Of a stretch of DNA of 27,018 nucleotides, positions 5,473-12,178 are shown piece by piece; the first letter of the stretch is position 1; every line of letters starts with the position of its first letter. The notes under the pieces are model-generated. The model had not been told where the DNA came from. It ran no database searches and saw nothing but the letters and a program-made list of their open reading frames with translations. A program made the position numbers and the translations under genes. The DNA is taken from the IMG/VR virus record IMGVR_UViG_3300033994_002787, positions 1 to 27,018 of that record; one strand, written 5' to 3'. Source of the DNA: a virus.

Positions 5473-6027
5473 TCACCGGACTCCAAGTTTCAGTTTCGGG
5501 TTCGGTGCGTACTTCAACGGGTGCAACTGCTTGAAGATCTGTCCAACGTAACGCTCGTGGCTAATGACCAGTTCAGGAAGGTCCGGCAGGTCAAACATCT
5601 CTGCCGTTATCGCCACGATTAGGTCGTTCGGCACGAAAGGGCGTCCCTCGGGGTGAACGGCGACCAACGCCTTTACGGCAACCTCGGGATCGACGTTTCG
5701 GGCAAGCAGGATCGCTAGTGCGGATGCCGTGGAACGGCTGATGCCGGCGTGGCAATGGACGAGGATGGGGCCGAGGTCGGCGGCACCAACCTCCACAATC
5801 CTGTCCACGTGCTGGCGGCGTGGCCGGCGCGGGTCGGTGATTCTTGTGGTGTCCGCGAACGGCAGAACGACATGGTTGGGGTGGTTGAACCCCGCAACGT
5901 CGTGGCCCGACGGGCCTACGGTGAGCACCAGCGGGTACTCGGCCGCAATGGCCTTTGCCTCGCTGAGGCTTCGCACGGTAGGCACGGTTACGGTGTCCCC
6001 CGTGCGGTTCAGAACGGTAGCGGTCAT
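5473..6027 (-). CDS. Tyrosine/dual-specificity phosphatase-like protein B, 184 aa
   Basis: Signature HCHAGISRS with Cys92 and Arg98 (C-X5-R); LPFADT near residue 55-60 supplies a candidate general acid. It is closely similar to phosphatase A over its whole length, including VRSxxEAxAxAxxxPxVLTVGPS and the C-terminal KYAPxPxxxLG, so the two are probably duplicates from one ancestor. The start ATG at 6027 follows AAGGAGTGCGTC and the module at 6046-6082. Whether it acts on host proteins, for example on actinobacterial Ser/Thr/Tyr kinases' targets, is not shown by the sequence. Confidence 0.9.
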   Translation of the reverse strand: MTATVLNRTGDTVTVPTVRSLSEAKAIAAEYPLVLTVGPSGHDVAGFNHPNHVVLPFADTTRITDPRRPRRQHVDRIVEVGAADLGPILVHCHAGISRSTASALAILLARNVDPEVAVKALVAVHPEGRPFVPNDLIVAITAEMFDLPDLPELVISHERYVGQIFKQLHPLKYAPNPKLKLGVR

Positions 6028-6045
6028 GACGCACTCCTTAGTAAC

Positions 6046-6082
6046 TAGTAGGTAGTAACAGGGTACATCATAGGTGTGACAA
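6046..6082 (-). promoter_or_regulatory. Shared-class promoter for phosphatase B
   Basis: Minus strand: TTGTCACACC (6082-6073), TACCCT (6065-6060), ACCTACTA (6053-6046), then AAGGAG. Confidence 0.7.
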
Positions 6083-6399
6083 GCCGCAACCCCAGCACCG
6101 CATCATCTTCATGGTCAGCCCTTTCCTCCCCGGACCAAACAGAAACGGCAACCGGTCCACCCCGAACCGCCCAACCGTCCACAAAAGTCAATCGAATAAA
6201 TCAAACCGCAAGTCGCCAACCCAACAGGCCCACAGGGCCGGCGGCGCCCGCCCCGCACGGCGGGAGGGGCAGGGATAGCCCCGCAGCAGGGATGTGCGGA
6301 AACGATCATTGGCCCCTGCGGGACTTTGATGTGTTTGTTGGTGGCTGGGGGCTGTTCGGGACTGCCGCCGCCAACTTGGTGGTGTGGGGGGCAAGGGGA
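6083..6399. other. Intergenic region with hairpins, no gene seen
   Basis: No frame with a ribosome site. It holds the AGCCCCGCAGCAG element (6277-6289), which can pair with CCCCTGCGGG at about 6315-6324, giving a roughly 10-bp interrupted stem that could end the transcript of 6400-6894. A small GGGGA/TCCCC hairpin sits right at that gene's stop. Confidence 0.45.
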
Positions 6400-6894
6400 T
6401 CAATCCCCGACTGAAGCACCTTTCACGTTTTCGGTCCATTTCAGTTGGAATGCGCTGTCGTATCGGCCATTGCGGTGCCGGTCGCAACAAACAGGACATG
6501 CTGCTGTTTTTGCGCTGCCGGCGAGCCTGTGTCGCTCGGCAGCGAACCCGCACAGTTCGCACCGACCAATCCATTTGGGGGGCGGTGTAACGATTTGGGT
6601 TGCGTCGGTGCACCGCACAGGGTCTGCGCCGATTTGTTGGGCGACTTTGCGCCACTTGGGGCCGTGGCCGGCTTCGTTGCCTGCGAGTGCATGGGCGATT
6701 TCGTGGAGGATGGTGTTGGTGACTGCGGATTCGTTGTTGAGTTCGACAAAGTGGCGTGACAGGCCGATCTCTTTTCGCCTTTCCCGACAAACGCCAAGTC
6801 TGCGTTTGGCGTTGTCGAGCACTACGGACCAGTCGTCAAGTCCGTGGGTGTTCATTAGGCGGCGGGCTAGGGCGTGTGCTTGGCATGCGTCCAT
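6400..6894 (-). CDS. SprT-like zinc metalloprotease, 164 aa
   Basis: It contains HEIAHALAG (residues 64-72), the HExxH zincin motif, with a third likely ligand in GHG (His77). A C-terminal four-cysteine zinc ribbon follows: CELC at 112-115 and CPVC at 133-136. This is the SprT/Spartan layout. Eukaryotic Spartan degrades proteins crosslinked to DNA; bacterial and phage members are poorly studied. About 160 residues is the usual length for the bacterial family. The ATG at 6894 is preceded by GAAAGAG and the module at 6910-6944. Confidence 0.88.
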   Translation of the reverse strand: MDACQAHALARRLMNTHGLDDWSVVLDNAKRRLGVCRERRKEIGLSRHFVELNNESAVTNTILHEIAHALAGNEAGHGPKWRKVAQQIGADPVRCTDATQIVTPPPKWIGRCELCGFAAERHRLAGSAKTAACPVCCDRHRNGRYDSAFQLKWTENVKGASVGD

Positions 6895-6909
6895 GTGCGG
6901 CTCTTTCGG

Positions 6910-6944
6910 TAGTAGGTGTTATCAGTGTACGTCAGTGGTGTGAC
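6910..6944 (-). promoter_or_regulatory. Shared-class promoter for the SprT-like gene
   Basis: Minus strand: GTCACACC (6944-6937), TACACT (6929-6924), ACCTACTA (6917-6910). The upstream box lies inside the last codons of the gene at 6932-7126. Confidence 0.65.
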
Positions 6945-7126
6945 GGGTTGGCGATCGGTGAGGTCCACCGCTCAAAGCCTGTTGGCACACTTACCCTGCG
7001 GCGGGCGGCGGTGATAAGGGCTTTCTCTGCTGCGCGACGGGCATCGGCGGCTGCCTCAATCCGATAAAGGGTTATGGCGGCGGCGGTGTAAAGCGCCACG
7101 GCGGCGGCGGTAACGGCGAAAAGCAT
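6932..7126 (-). CDS. Small membrane-anchored protein, 64 aa
   Basis: The N-terminus MLFAVTAAAVALYTAAAITL is a single hydrophobic segment of about 20 residues, followed by a charged helix (EAAADARRAAEKALITAARR) and a polar tail. This predicts a one-pass inner-membrane protein with the basic part in the cytoplasm. The ATG at 7126 follows AAGGAGAACAG and the module at 7144-7181. The stop codon lies within the promoter of the next gene. Function unknown. Confidence 0.75.
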   Translation of the reverse strand: MLFAVTAAAVALYTAAAITLYRIEAAADARRAAEKALITAARRRVSVPTGFERWTSPIANPSHH

Positions 7127-7143
7127 CTGTTCTCCTTAGTGGC

Positions 7144-7181
7144 TAGTAGGTAACAATCACTATACATTGCCGGTGGGACAA
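7144..7181 (-). promoter_or_regulatory. Shared-class promoter for the 64-aa membrane protein
   Basis: Minus strand: TTGTCCCACC (7181-7172, one change from the usual box), TATAGT (7164-7159), ACCTACTA (7151-7144), then AAGGAG. Confidence 0.7.
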
Positions 7182-7228
7182 CCCGCAACCCAACAACCGC
7201 TCACGGAACCGGTGAGTAGTGCCTGTGG

Positions 7229-7241
7229 TATGGTGCCGCCC
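7229..7241 (+). promoter_or_regulatory. -10 box for a leaderless start at 7242
   Basis: TGGTATGGT, an extended -10 (TGn-TATGGT, hexamer 7229-7234), lies exactly 7 nt before ATG 7242. No Shine-Dalgarno is present, so the mRNA probably begins at the start codon. Confidence 0.5.
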
Positions 7242-7532
7242 ATGTCTACTGCGGCTACCAGACGAGAAAACGAGCAACGAATCATCGAGGCGTATGACCT
7301 GCCAATGCTTCCCAGCAAGGTTGGGCAACGGGTCCGAACCGTGTCAGCGGGTGGGGAAGTTGCGAAGTGGATGGAAACCGGAGTTGTAACGCGATTCACA
7401 CGCACGGGCGTCCCGATTGTGGCAGTGGACTCATACGGGCAGTCCACCGAAGTGGCGGACCGGTGGTGCTGCTTCAGGCGGGTCGATTCAGCCGGACGGT
7501 GGCTGCGTCCTTCGTCGGCGAGTCCCGCATGA
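7242..7532 (+). CDS. Small protein, 96 aa, leaderless plus-strand gene
   Basis: The ATG at 7242 (MSTAATRRENEQRIIEAYDL) is chosen over an upstream in-frame start because it lies 7 nt after a -10 box and upstream residues overlap the divergent promoter. The protein has a basic helical N-terminus, then a probable beta domain (QRVRTVSAGGEVAKWMETGV … VVTRFTRTGVPIVAV) that resembles small SH3-like or KOW-like folds; this is inference. It faces the convergent gene at 7596-8120. Confidence 0.65.
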   Translation: MSTAATRRENEQRIIEAYDLPMLPSKVGQRVRTVSAGGEVAKWMETGVVTRFTRTGVPIVAVDSYGQSTEVADRWCCFRRVDSAGRWLRPSSASPA

Positions 7533-7595
7533 ATCCGTTGCTTGGTGGCCGACGGGGCTGCTGTCGTCGACTGTGGCAGCGTTGCAGAAGTGGGG

Positions 7596-8120
7596 TCAAG
7601 GTGTGTCTGCTTTGGCTGCTTCCAAAACCTTTTGGGCTTCATTCCACCATTCGCGATCGGAAAACCTGCTGTCAAGCAGCCAGTTCACAATGCGGGATGC
7701 TGCTTCTTCGTTTGTGAAGAATCGTTCGGTGTTTCGTTCCGTAACTCCGTTTGCGGTGTAGGCGAACAGCACCGAAACCGAACCGTCTTTGTTTTGCCGG
7801 CGAGTCATTTTGTATTCCTTTGGCCCACCGTCCTCAATGTTCAGGCGGACCGTGTTGGGAAGATTTGGGTAACGCTGGCACCAGCCGAGTGCTTTGGCGA
7901 GTGCTTCGTCACGCAGGCGACGGTCGCGTTCTTCCATGTATGGATTTCGGCGAGGCTTGTTCGCGTTTTGAGATTCTTGGCAAGCCGTTTCATCGGAGCA
8001 ACGGACTTTCCATTTCTGATCGGCACCGAAAGGCCATTCCTTGTAAAGAACGCCCTTCCCGGCCTCGATGTCCTCTGAACACTTTACGCATCGGGTGGCG
8101 TATCGGTTGGTTTGTGTCAT
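7596..8120 (-). CDS. Zinc-knuckle protein, 174 aa, paralog of 1765-2277
   Basis: The N-terminus MTQTNRYATRCVKCSEDIEA has a CVKC pair, with CSDETAC following near residues 41-47, so a zinc site is likely. A basic stretch (KPRRNPYMEERDRRLRDEAL) and a C-terminal domain FFTNEEAASRIVNWLLDSRF follow. The order of elements matches the gene at 1765-2277 although overall similarity is low. The ATG at 8120 follows AAAGGAGGTGACCAC and the module 8148-8184. Function unknown. Confidence 0.8.
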   Translation of the reverse strand: MTQTNRYATRCVKCSEDIEAGKGVLYKEWPFGADQKWKVRCSDETACQESQNANKPRRNPYMEERDRRLRDEALAKALGWCQRYPNLPNTVRLNIEDGGPKEYKMTRRQNKDGSVSVLFAYTANGVTERNTERFFTNEEAASRIVNWLLDSRFSDREWWNEAQKVLEAAKADTP

Positions 8121-8147
8121 GTGGTCACCTCCTTTATGGTTGGCAAA

Positions 8148-8184
8148 TAGTAGTTACTTGTAGGGTACTGCATGGGTGTGACAA
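8148..8184 (-). promoter_or_regulatory. Shared-class promoter for 7596-8120
   Basis: Minus strand: TTGTCACACC (8184-8175), TACCCT (8167-8162), AACTACTA (8155-8148), then AAAGGAGGTG. It starts three bases after the stop codon of the upstream gene. Confidence 0.7.
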
Positions 8185-8187
8185 GGG

Positions 8188-8346
8188 TCAGACCCTTCGG
8201 AGAATGCGAGCCTCGAAGTGGTCAAGAAGGTCGGACAGTTCCCTTGCTTTCGTTTCGTTTCCTGCGTCTGTCGCTTCGGCAAGTTCTTGCCGGATGATTC
8301 CCGCCAGCCCATAAAGGGCAGCGGTGTCAAGATTGCTTGATAGCAT
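8188..8346 (-). CDS. Small helical protein, 52 aa
   Basis: MLSSNLDTAALYGLAGIIRQ, then ELAEATDAGNETKARELSDL, ending LDHFEARILRRV: two amphipathic helices, no cysteines. The ATG at 8346 follows ATAGGAGGTGTCAC and the module at 8366-8408. Its stop abuts the promoter of the next gene. It is a short but well-supported gene because of the promoter, start-associated box and ribosome site. No family recognised. Confidence 0.7.
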   Translation of the reverse strand: MLSSNLDTAALYGLAGIIRQELAEATDAGNETKARELSDLLDHFEARILRRV

Positions 8347-8365
8347 GTGACACCTCCTATGTGTC

Positions 8366-8408
8366 TAGTAGTTACTACAAGTATACAGGAGTGTCCTCCA
8401 AAATACAA
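8366..8408 (-). promoter_or_regulatory. Promoter with start-associated box for 8188-8346
   Basis: Minus strand: TTGTAT (8408-8403), 17-bp spacer with GGACACTCC in place of the TTGTCACACC box, TATACT (8385-8380), AACTACTA (8373-8366), then TAGGAGGTG. Confidence 0.75.
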
Positions 8409-8597
8409 ATCTGGCACCAGAACAACCGAGCAAACCAAAACAAAACAAAACAGCAGACCCACAAACGCAAGCCCCCCTCGCCAGCGGCCCCGCAAAAAAG
8501 CCTCAGAAAACCAGTCCCGCAACGACCACACAACAGCGGGACGCTTGCAGCCCCTCGGCCCAATGCGAAACGGGACCCCCCCAGTCGGATTGCGCGA
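8409..8597. other. Intergenic region, no gene seen
   Basis: A-rich and C-rich on the plus strand next to the promoter (repeated CAAAA units at about 8438-8452), then GC-rich. No frame with a ribosome site. It may supply an AT-rich upstream element to the promoter at 8366-8408 (inference). Confidence 0.35.
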
Positions 8598-8631
8598 TAA
8601 AGCCCCCACCCGCAAATGGGTGGGGGCTTTA
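8598..8631 (-). terminator. Terminator of 8643-8855
   Basis: A perfect 14-bp stem TAAAGCCCCCACCC / GGGTGGGGGCTTTA around a 6-nt loop, 11 bases after the stop codon of the minus-strand gene; ends with CTTTA. Confidence 0.85.
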
Positions 8632-8642
8632 CCGGTTGACGA

Positions 8643-8855
8643 TCAGTAATCGTCGTCCCACCTTTCACCCGCATAATACGGGTCAAAGTCGGCGGGGGCG
8701 TTTACGGGGTACCGCTCCCGAATGGCCTGATCGCGTTCGATGGCCTCGTCAAGGTGGTGGATGCATCGGGGGAACGCCTGTCCACTGCCCGAAACATCGT
8801 AGTAGGTCACTTCGCCGCGACAATCGCCGTCGCCGTAGTCGTTTATACACTGCAT
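8643..8855 (-). CDS. Small Cys/His-containing protein, 70 aa
   Basis: MQCINDYGDGDCRGEVTYYD … FPRCIHHLDEAIERDQAIRE, ending ADFDPYYAGERWDDDY. Small proteins with a C…C…GxxFPRCxxH core and a C-terminal DFDPxYAGERW are common in actinobacterial phages as I remember them; their function is unknown. Three Cys and two His could bind a metal. The ATG at 8855 follows GGGGAGGTGAACA and the module 8875-8910; a strong terminator follows the stop. Confidence 0.85.
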   Translation of the reverse strand: MQCINDYGDGDCRGEVTYYDVSGSGQAFPRCIHHLDEAIERDQAIRERYPVNAPADFDPYYAGERWDDDY

Positions 8856-8874
8856 TGTTCACCTCCCCTGTCGT

Positions 8875-8910
8875 TAGTAGTTACCAATACAGTACCAGCC
8901 GGCTGTGACA
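8875..8910 (-). promoter_or_regulatory. Shared-class promoter for 8643-8855
   Basis: Minus strand: TGTCACAGC (8910-8902), TACTGT (8894-8889), AACTACTA (8882-8875), then GGGGAGGTG. Confidence 0.7.
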
Positions 8911-8929
8911 TCAATAAATCTGGAACCTG

Positions 8930-8970
8930 CCGCACGAAATGGGTCCATTGTTGCGACTAGTAAGTAAAGG
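8930..8970 (+). promoter_or_regulatory. Control region of the 42-aa gene, related to 3253-3290
   Basis: CGCACGAAATGG…CCATTGTTGCG followed by CGACTAGTAAGTAAAG. The block upstream of the 56-aa gene reads CGCACGAAACG…CGTTCCGTGCG followed by CGACTACCTAATGAAG. The match suggests a shared, separate type of control for the isolated plus-strand genes. Confidence 0.4.
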
Positions 8971-9026
8971 GGGCGATCAACTCGCCCGCATCCGACTACC
9001 ACCCACCGTCGCAAGGAGGTGAACGC

Positions 9027-9155
9027 ATGACACCGCAAAACACGGAAGCCATCCTGAAAGAACTGGCCGAAATGGATCGGGAAGCCGACCTACTCGCCGA
9101 AATCGGGATCATCACGGAGCATTTTGAAGAATGGGAACTTCGGTCGGACGACTGA
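9027..9155 (+). CDS. Tiny acidic protein, 42 aa
   Basis: The ATG at 9027 follows GCAAGGAGGTGAACGC, one of the best ribosome sites here. MTPQNTEAILKELAEMDREA, then DLLAEIGIITEHFEEWELRS, ending DD: a strongly acidic, helical peptide. It sits alone on the plus strand between minus-strand genes, like the 56-aa gene at 3322, with a similar control region and its own hairpin terminator. Acidic pI and small size are common in phage anti-host proteins, but nothing here proves such a role. Confidence 0.7.
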   Translation: MTPQNTEAILKELAEMDREADLLAEIGIITEHFEEWELRSDD

Positions 9156-9172
9156 TACCTGCATTGCCGCTC

Positions 9173-9200
9173 GAGCCCTCGGTGCGTCCACCGGGGGCTC
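9173..9200 (+). terminator. Terminator of the 42-aa gene
   Basis: GAGCCCTCGGTG and CACCGGGGGCTC form a 12-bp stem (one U-G pair in plus-strand RNA) around CGTC, 17 bases after the stop codon. Confidence 0.75.
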
Positions 9201-9263
9201 AAGCGCGTCAAGGCCCGTTTCGGCGGAGCCCCGCTAAACGATCCCCGTTGGGGCAAGGCGCAA

Positions 9264-9283
9264 AGCGGCAGCCCCGCAGCAGA
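9264..9283. repeat. 20-bp intergenic repeat, copy 2
   Basis: AGCGGCAGCCCCGCAGCAGA, identical to 2450-2469. Confidence 0.75.
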
Positions 9284-9315
9284 TTGGTCGTGGGTTTGCG
9301 GGCGGGACGGGGGAG

Positions 9316-9353
9316 GCGGTGGAGCCCCACCCCGAAGGACGGAACTCCACCGC
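9316..9353 (-). terminator. Terminator of 9359-9583
   Basis: GCGGTGGAG / CTCCACCGC form a perfect 9-bp stem around a 20-nt loop that contains a small CCCCACCCC/CGGAAC segment; it lies five bases after the stop codon. Confidence 0.6.
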
Positions 9354-9358
9354 GTGGT

Positions 9359-9583
9359 TCACAGCACGCCGAGGAGGCCCGCACGCTCAAGCGCGGCCGT
9401 CTCGTCGGCGGCGTCGGCGGCAGCCAGCAGGGCTTCGCCCAACCGTCGGGCGGCGTCGGCGTTCACCATGACGGTGCGGTTCTCATCCGGCCCCCGCAGT
9501 CGGGGGACCGTGATCCACACCGTCGGACGGGCCATTGCTGCGCCGCCCTCAACCCCGAACGGGTAAATCAGTGCTCTGGTCAT
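9359..9583 (-). CDS. Small protein, 74 aa, unknown function
   Basis: MTRALIYPFGVEGGAAMARP, then TVWITVPRLRGPDENRTVMV, followed by an Ala-rich helix (AARRLGEALLAAADAADETA). The front half looks like a short beta domain and the back half like a helix. The ATG at 9583 follows AAGGGGGTGAAAGT and the module 9606-9643. It is the last of the run of minus-strand genes before the large plus-strand gene. No family recognised. Confidence 0.75.
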   Translation of the reverse strand: MTRALIYPFGVEGGAAMARPTVWITVPRLRGPDENRTVMVNADAARRLGEALLAAADAADETAALERAGLLGVL

Positions 9584-9605
9584 ACTTTCACCCCCTTTTC
9601 ATGTC

Positions 9606-9643
9606 TAGTAGTTATTTGTAATAGTACAGGTTGGCTGTGACAA
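9606..9643 (-). promoter_or_regulatory. Shared-class promoter for 9359-9583
   Basis: Minus strand: TTGTCACAGC (9643-9634), TACTAT (9626-9621), AACTACTA (9613-9606), then AAGGGGGTG. Confidence 0.7.
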
Positions 9644-9707
9644 GCGCAAGGCAAGCAATCAATTGCACTGCGCCACCCGAAACTACAGCGATGTAACCTG
9701 TACACCT

Positions 9708-11945
9708 ATGGCACCCCGCTGGGGCGGACTCCGCATCGAACCCTACGATCCTGACGCACGCGACGCCGACAACGACGGCATCGTCCAAGAAGGCACCGCA
9801 TGGGAACGACCGGTAGGAACAAGGCTTGTCACAGAAATCGGTGACGTCAACCGCGGACGCACTTCCACCAGCCGCCCGCCCGGACTTCGCATCGTGGATC
9901 GTGACGGCAACGACGTCGCTTACAAGCCGACGTACGGCACCGGCGCCAACGCCGGCAAGCCGAGCACGCCGACACCGCTCGAGGATCACGGCGCACTCCC
10001 GCTTCGTGAAATCACACCGGACGCACGCACCCGCGCCCGCCCCGCCCCTCCGGCACCTCCGCCCGACACTCCGCTTGCAGATCACGGGGCAGCGAACCTG
10101 AAGGAGCGGGGCTTGCGCACGGTGCGAGACGCTACAAACCCGAACCCGCCGGCACCGAAGGAGCAGAAGAAACCAAAAGCGCCAAAAACTCCAGAAAAGT
10201 TGGAACCATCCGTTGGCTATAGTGAGCGCACCGAACCAAAAGAACTTGTAGATGCGGTACTTGGCGACCTCAAGGAACTTTTTTCCGCTCTTCCGGGTTT
10301 GGGGGGTGCCGAAGATCTTGCTCTGGCCCGTATTGCTGCCCAGCAAGGTTTTGATGGGAAGCCCCGCCTTGTTGATACTCCCGATGATCTCCCTGATGGG
10401 CACTCGAGGTTTTATCGGGGGGTGGGTCGCAACACGCACAGCCTTGATGAAGCCGCCGAGTTCACAGAGGCGTTTCGAACCGGTAACTATTTTGCTGGCC
10501 GAGGCCCTGAGGGTGCCGGCACGTATTTAACTGACGACCCAATTGAAGTCATCATGGGTTACACCCATAGGGACGATGTTATGGGTCAACGCACAAAGAT
10601 CGATTTGGCTATTGACCCTGATGCCAAACTTGCTGATTACGATAACTTGACACAGCAGATCAGGCAGATCAACGAAGAACTTGACGCCCGCTTGGAAGAA
10701 GTTAGACGGACTGGTTCGGCTGCCGAGGTGGCGCAGCGGGAGTTCCAAGTCAATCAAGTCCGTAAGGTGTTGGAGGACCCGGGACGGGTGGCGGCCCTCA
10801 TGGGTTTTGACGGGTATCGGTTGCCGCCACGCAAGGATCTGGGCGGGAAGTCCCGCACGCATATTGTGCTTCTTAACAGGGGAAAGGCGACGGTGGTGAA
10901 GGGTCCGTCAAAGGGGAAAGCCGAGCCGAAGCAAGCAAAAGAACTGGTTGCGGCGAACGGGAAGCCGTTGGGCTACACGCCCGGCAAGCCCGATCCCGCC
11001 ACTGCTCAGGGCGCCAAGATCGTGGAAGCGCAGGACGAGTTGCGTGCCGACATTCGCCGCATCGTCCCCGGCGAAGTGAAACGCTACGTCGAAAGCGTGC
11101 TACGCGAGAACGACATCGAAGACCTTCTTGACGGACTTGGCATGGACCGCGCCGAGTTCCTCGATCTCGTGGTCAAAGAGTTCGATCTCGTCACCCGCGC
11201 CCAGATCGAAGCGGCGGCGGGACGGCAGATCTACGTCGGCATGCCCACCACCGCCCTTGAGGCGTTCCTCGCCGACGGTCGCTACAAGTCGCAGTTCGAG
11301 ACCGGCGACAGCGTCGGCGCTTACGACCCGGACCGCCGAAAGGAACTCGAGGAACGGCAACTGGGGATCAGCCGACGGCTTAACAAACAACTGCGTCCGG
11401 TGTACGCGTTCGCCGACAAAGCAAACGGCGAGTCCCCGGTGGAGCAAAGCGTGTACGGCAGATTCGTGGTGGAACTAGACGAAGGTGTGCGGGAACGGTC
11501 CACGATCAGCCTGATGGACACGTTCGCTGCCGGTCTTGCGTTCCCCCTCGCCGGGTTGGACCTCGAAGAAGGCGACGGAATCCTGTCGACCAGCCCGTAC
11601 GTCACGCCGTCACAGAAGGGGTGGGTGCGTCCGTTCGCAAACCAAGCGTTTATCGGGGCGCTCCGCAGAGTCGGGGCTGATGACGCCACCATCGAGCGGG
11701 CGCTTGAAGCCGAGGCTTACCACCCGCTCCAGATGCGGGCTGAAGGCGAGGAGATACCGGAGTACGATCGACGGCCGAAGATCCGCGATGACTTGGTTCA
11801 TGAGTCGTACAGTGAGATTCAGATCCACGGGGGGTTCGGCGCCGGCGACGTTCGTACGATCTGGATCGATGACATGAGTGCCGTGCCCAGCAACCTCATT
11901 GACGCTGCCGCCAAACTCGGTCTACAGTTCCGACAAACCGACTAG
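9708..11945 (+). CDS. Large protein with two ADP-ribosyltransferase-like modules, 745 aa
   Basis: Layout: a short front with an acidic DADNDGIVQEGTAWERP block (residues 19-35, resembling a calcium-binding loop); a Pro-rich linker with two copies of TPLxDHGAxxLxE (about 88-101 and 121-133); a first module (about 230-410) with RFYRGVG, YFAGRGPEGAGTYLTDDP and a following GY, the pattern of ADP-ribosyltransferases; a second module (about 460-745) with YKSQFETG (about 526), RPVYAF, YGRFVVELDEGV and HESYSEIQIHGG (about 697), which I recall from DUF3626/ART-like proteins. These are family memories, not searches. It could be an injected or virion-associated toxin. ATG 9708 (MAPRWGGLRIEP) is preferred to the in-frame ATG at 9663; there is no Shine-Dalgarno. 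Confidence 0.75.
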   Translation: MAPRWGGLRIEPYDPDARDADNDGIVQEGTAWERPVGTRLVTEIGDVNRGRTSTSRPPGLRIVDRDGNDVAYKPTYGTGANAGKPSTPTPLEDHGALPLREITPDARTRARPAPPAPPPDTPLADHGAANLKERGLRTVRDATNPNPPAPKEQKKPKAPKTPEKLEPSVGYSERTEPKELVDAVLGDLKELFSALPGLGGAEDLALARIAAQQGFDGKPRLVDTPDDLPDGHSRFYRGVGRNTHSLDEAAEFTEAFRTGNYFAGRGPEGAGTYLTDDPIEVIMGYTHRDDVMGQRTKIDLAIDPDAKLADYDNLTQQIRQINEELDARLEEVRRTGSAAEVAQREFQVNQVRKVLEDPGRVAALMGFDGYRLPPRKDLGGKSRTHIVLLNRGKATVVKGPSKGKAEPKQAKELVAANGKPLGYTPGKPDPATAQGAKIVEAQDELRADIRRIVPGEVKRYVESVLRENDIEDLLDGLGMDRAEFLDLVVKEFDLVTRAQIEAAAGRQIYVGMPTTALEAFLADGRYKSQFETGDSVGAYDPDRRKELEERQLGISRRLNKQLRPVYAFADKANGESPVEQSVYGRFVVELDEGVRERSTISLMDTFAAGLAFPLAGLDLEEGDGILSTSPYVTPSQKGWVRPFANQAFIGALRRVGADDATIERALEAEAYHPLQMRAEGEEIPEYDRRPKIRDDLVHESYSEIQIHGGFGAGDVRTIWIDDMSAVPSNLIDAAAKLGLQFRQTD

Positions 11946-11986
11946 CGAAAAGACCTGCCGTGCGACCCATCCCCGCTGTGCAACCC

Positions 11987-12178
11987 ATGACCAAGTTACC
12001 CGACGACGTCACCCTGCTTGCCTACCGCGGCACGCAAGACAACCACGAGCAACGACTGTACCTACGTGCTAACGGCGTCGGCGTGTTCCACGACCTCATT
12101 TCCGACAGCATGTTCGAAGCCGACGTAAACTCGGTGCTCTCGAAAGGTTATTGGACGTACGTGGAGGGTGACGAGTGA
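11987..12178 (+). CDS. Small protein, 63 aa, between the ART-like gene and the exonuclease
   Basis: MTKLPDDVTLLAYRGTQDNH … RLYLRANGVGVFHDLISDSM, ending SKGYWTYVEGDE. It has an alternating hydrophobic pattern that suggests a beta-rich domain. An in-frame GTG at 11960 would add nine residues and is an equally possible start; neither has a strong ribosome site. Its stop overlaps the GTG start of the exonuclease gene (GTGA), so the two are translated together. Function unknown. Confidence 0.7.
   Translation: MTKLPDDVTLLAYRGTQDNHEQRLYLRANGVGVFHDLISDSMFEADVNSVLSKGYWTYVEGDE

Noticed and set aside
6076-6414. A 112-codon plus-strand frame between phosphatase B and the SprT gene
   Set aside because: Low-complexity product, no ribosome site, and it overlaps the promoter of phosphatase B.
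9612-10439. A 275-codon minus-strand frame opposite the ART-like gene
   Set aside because: Rich in Arg and Cys as typical of shadows of GC-rich genes; the plus-strand frame has recognisable motifs over the same bases.
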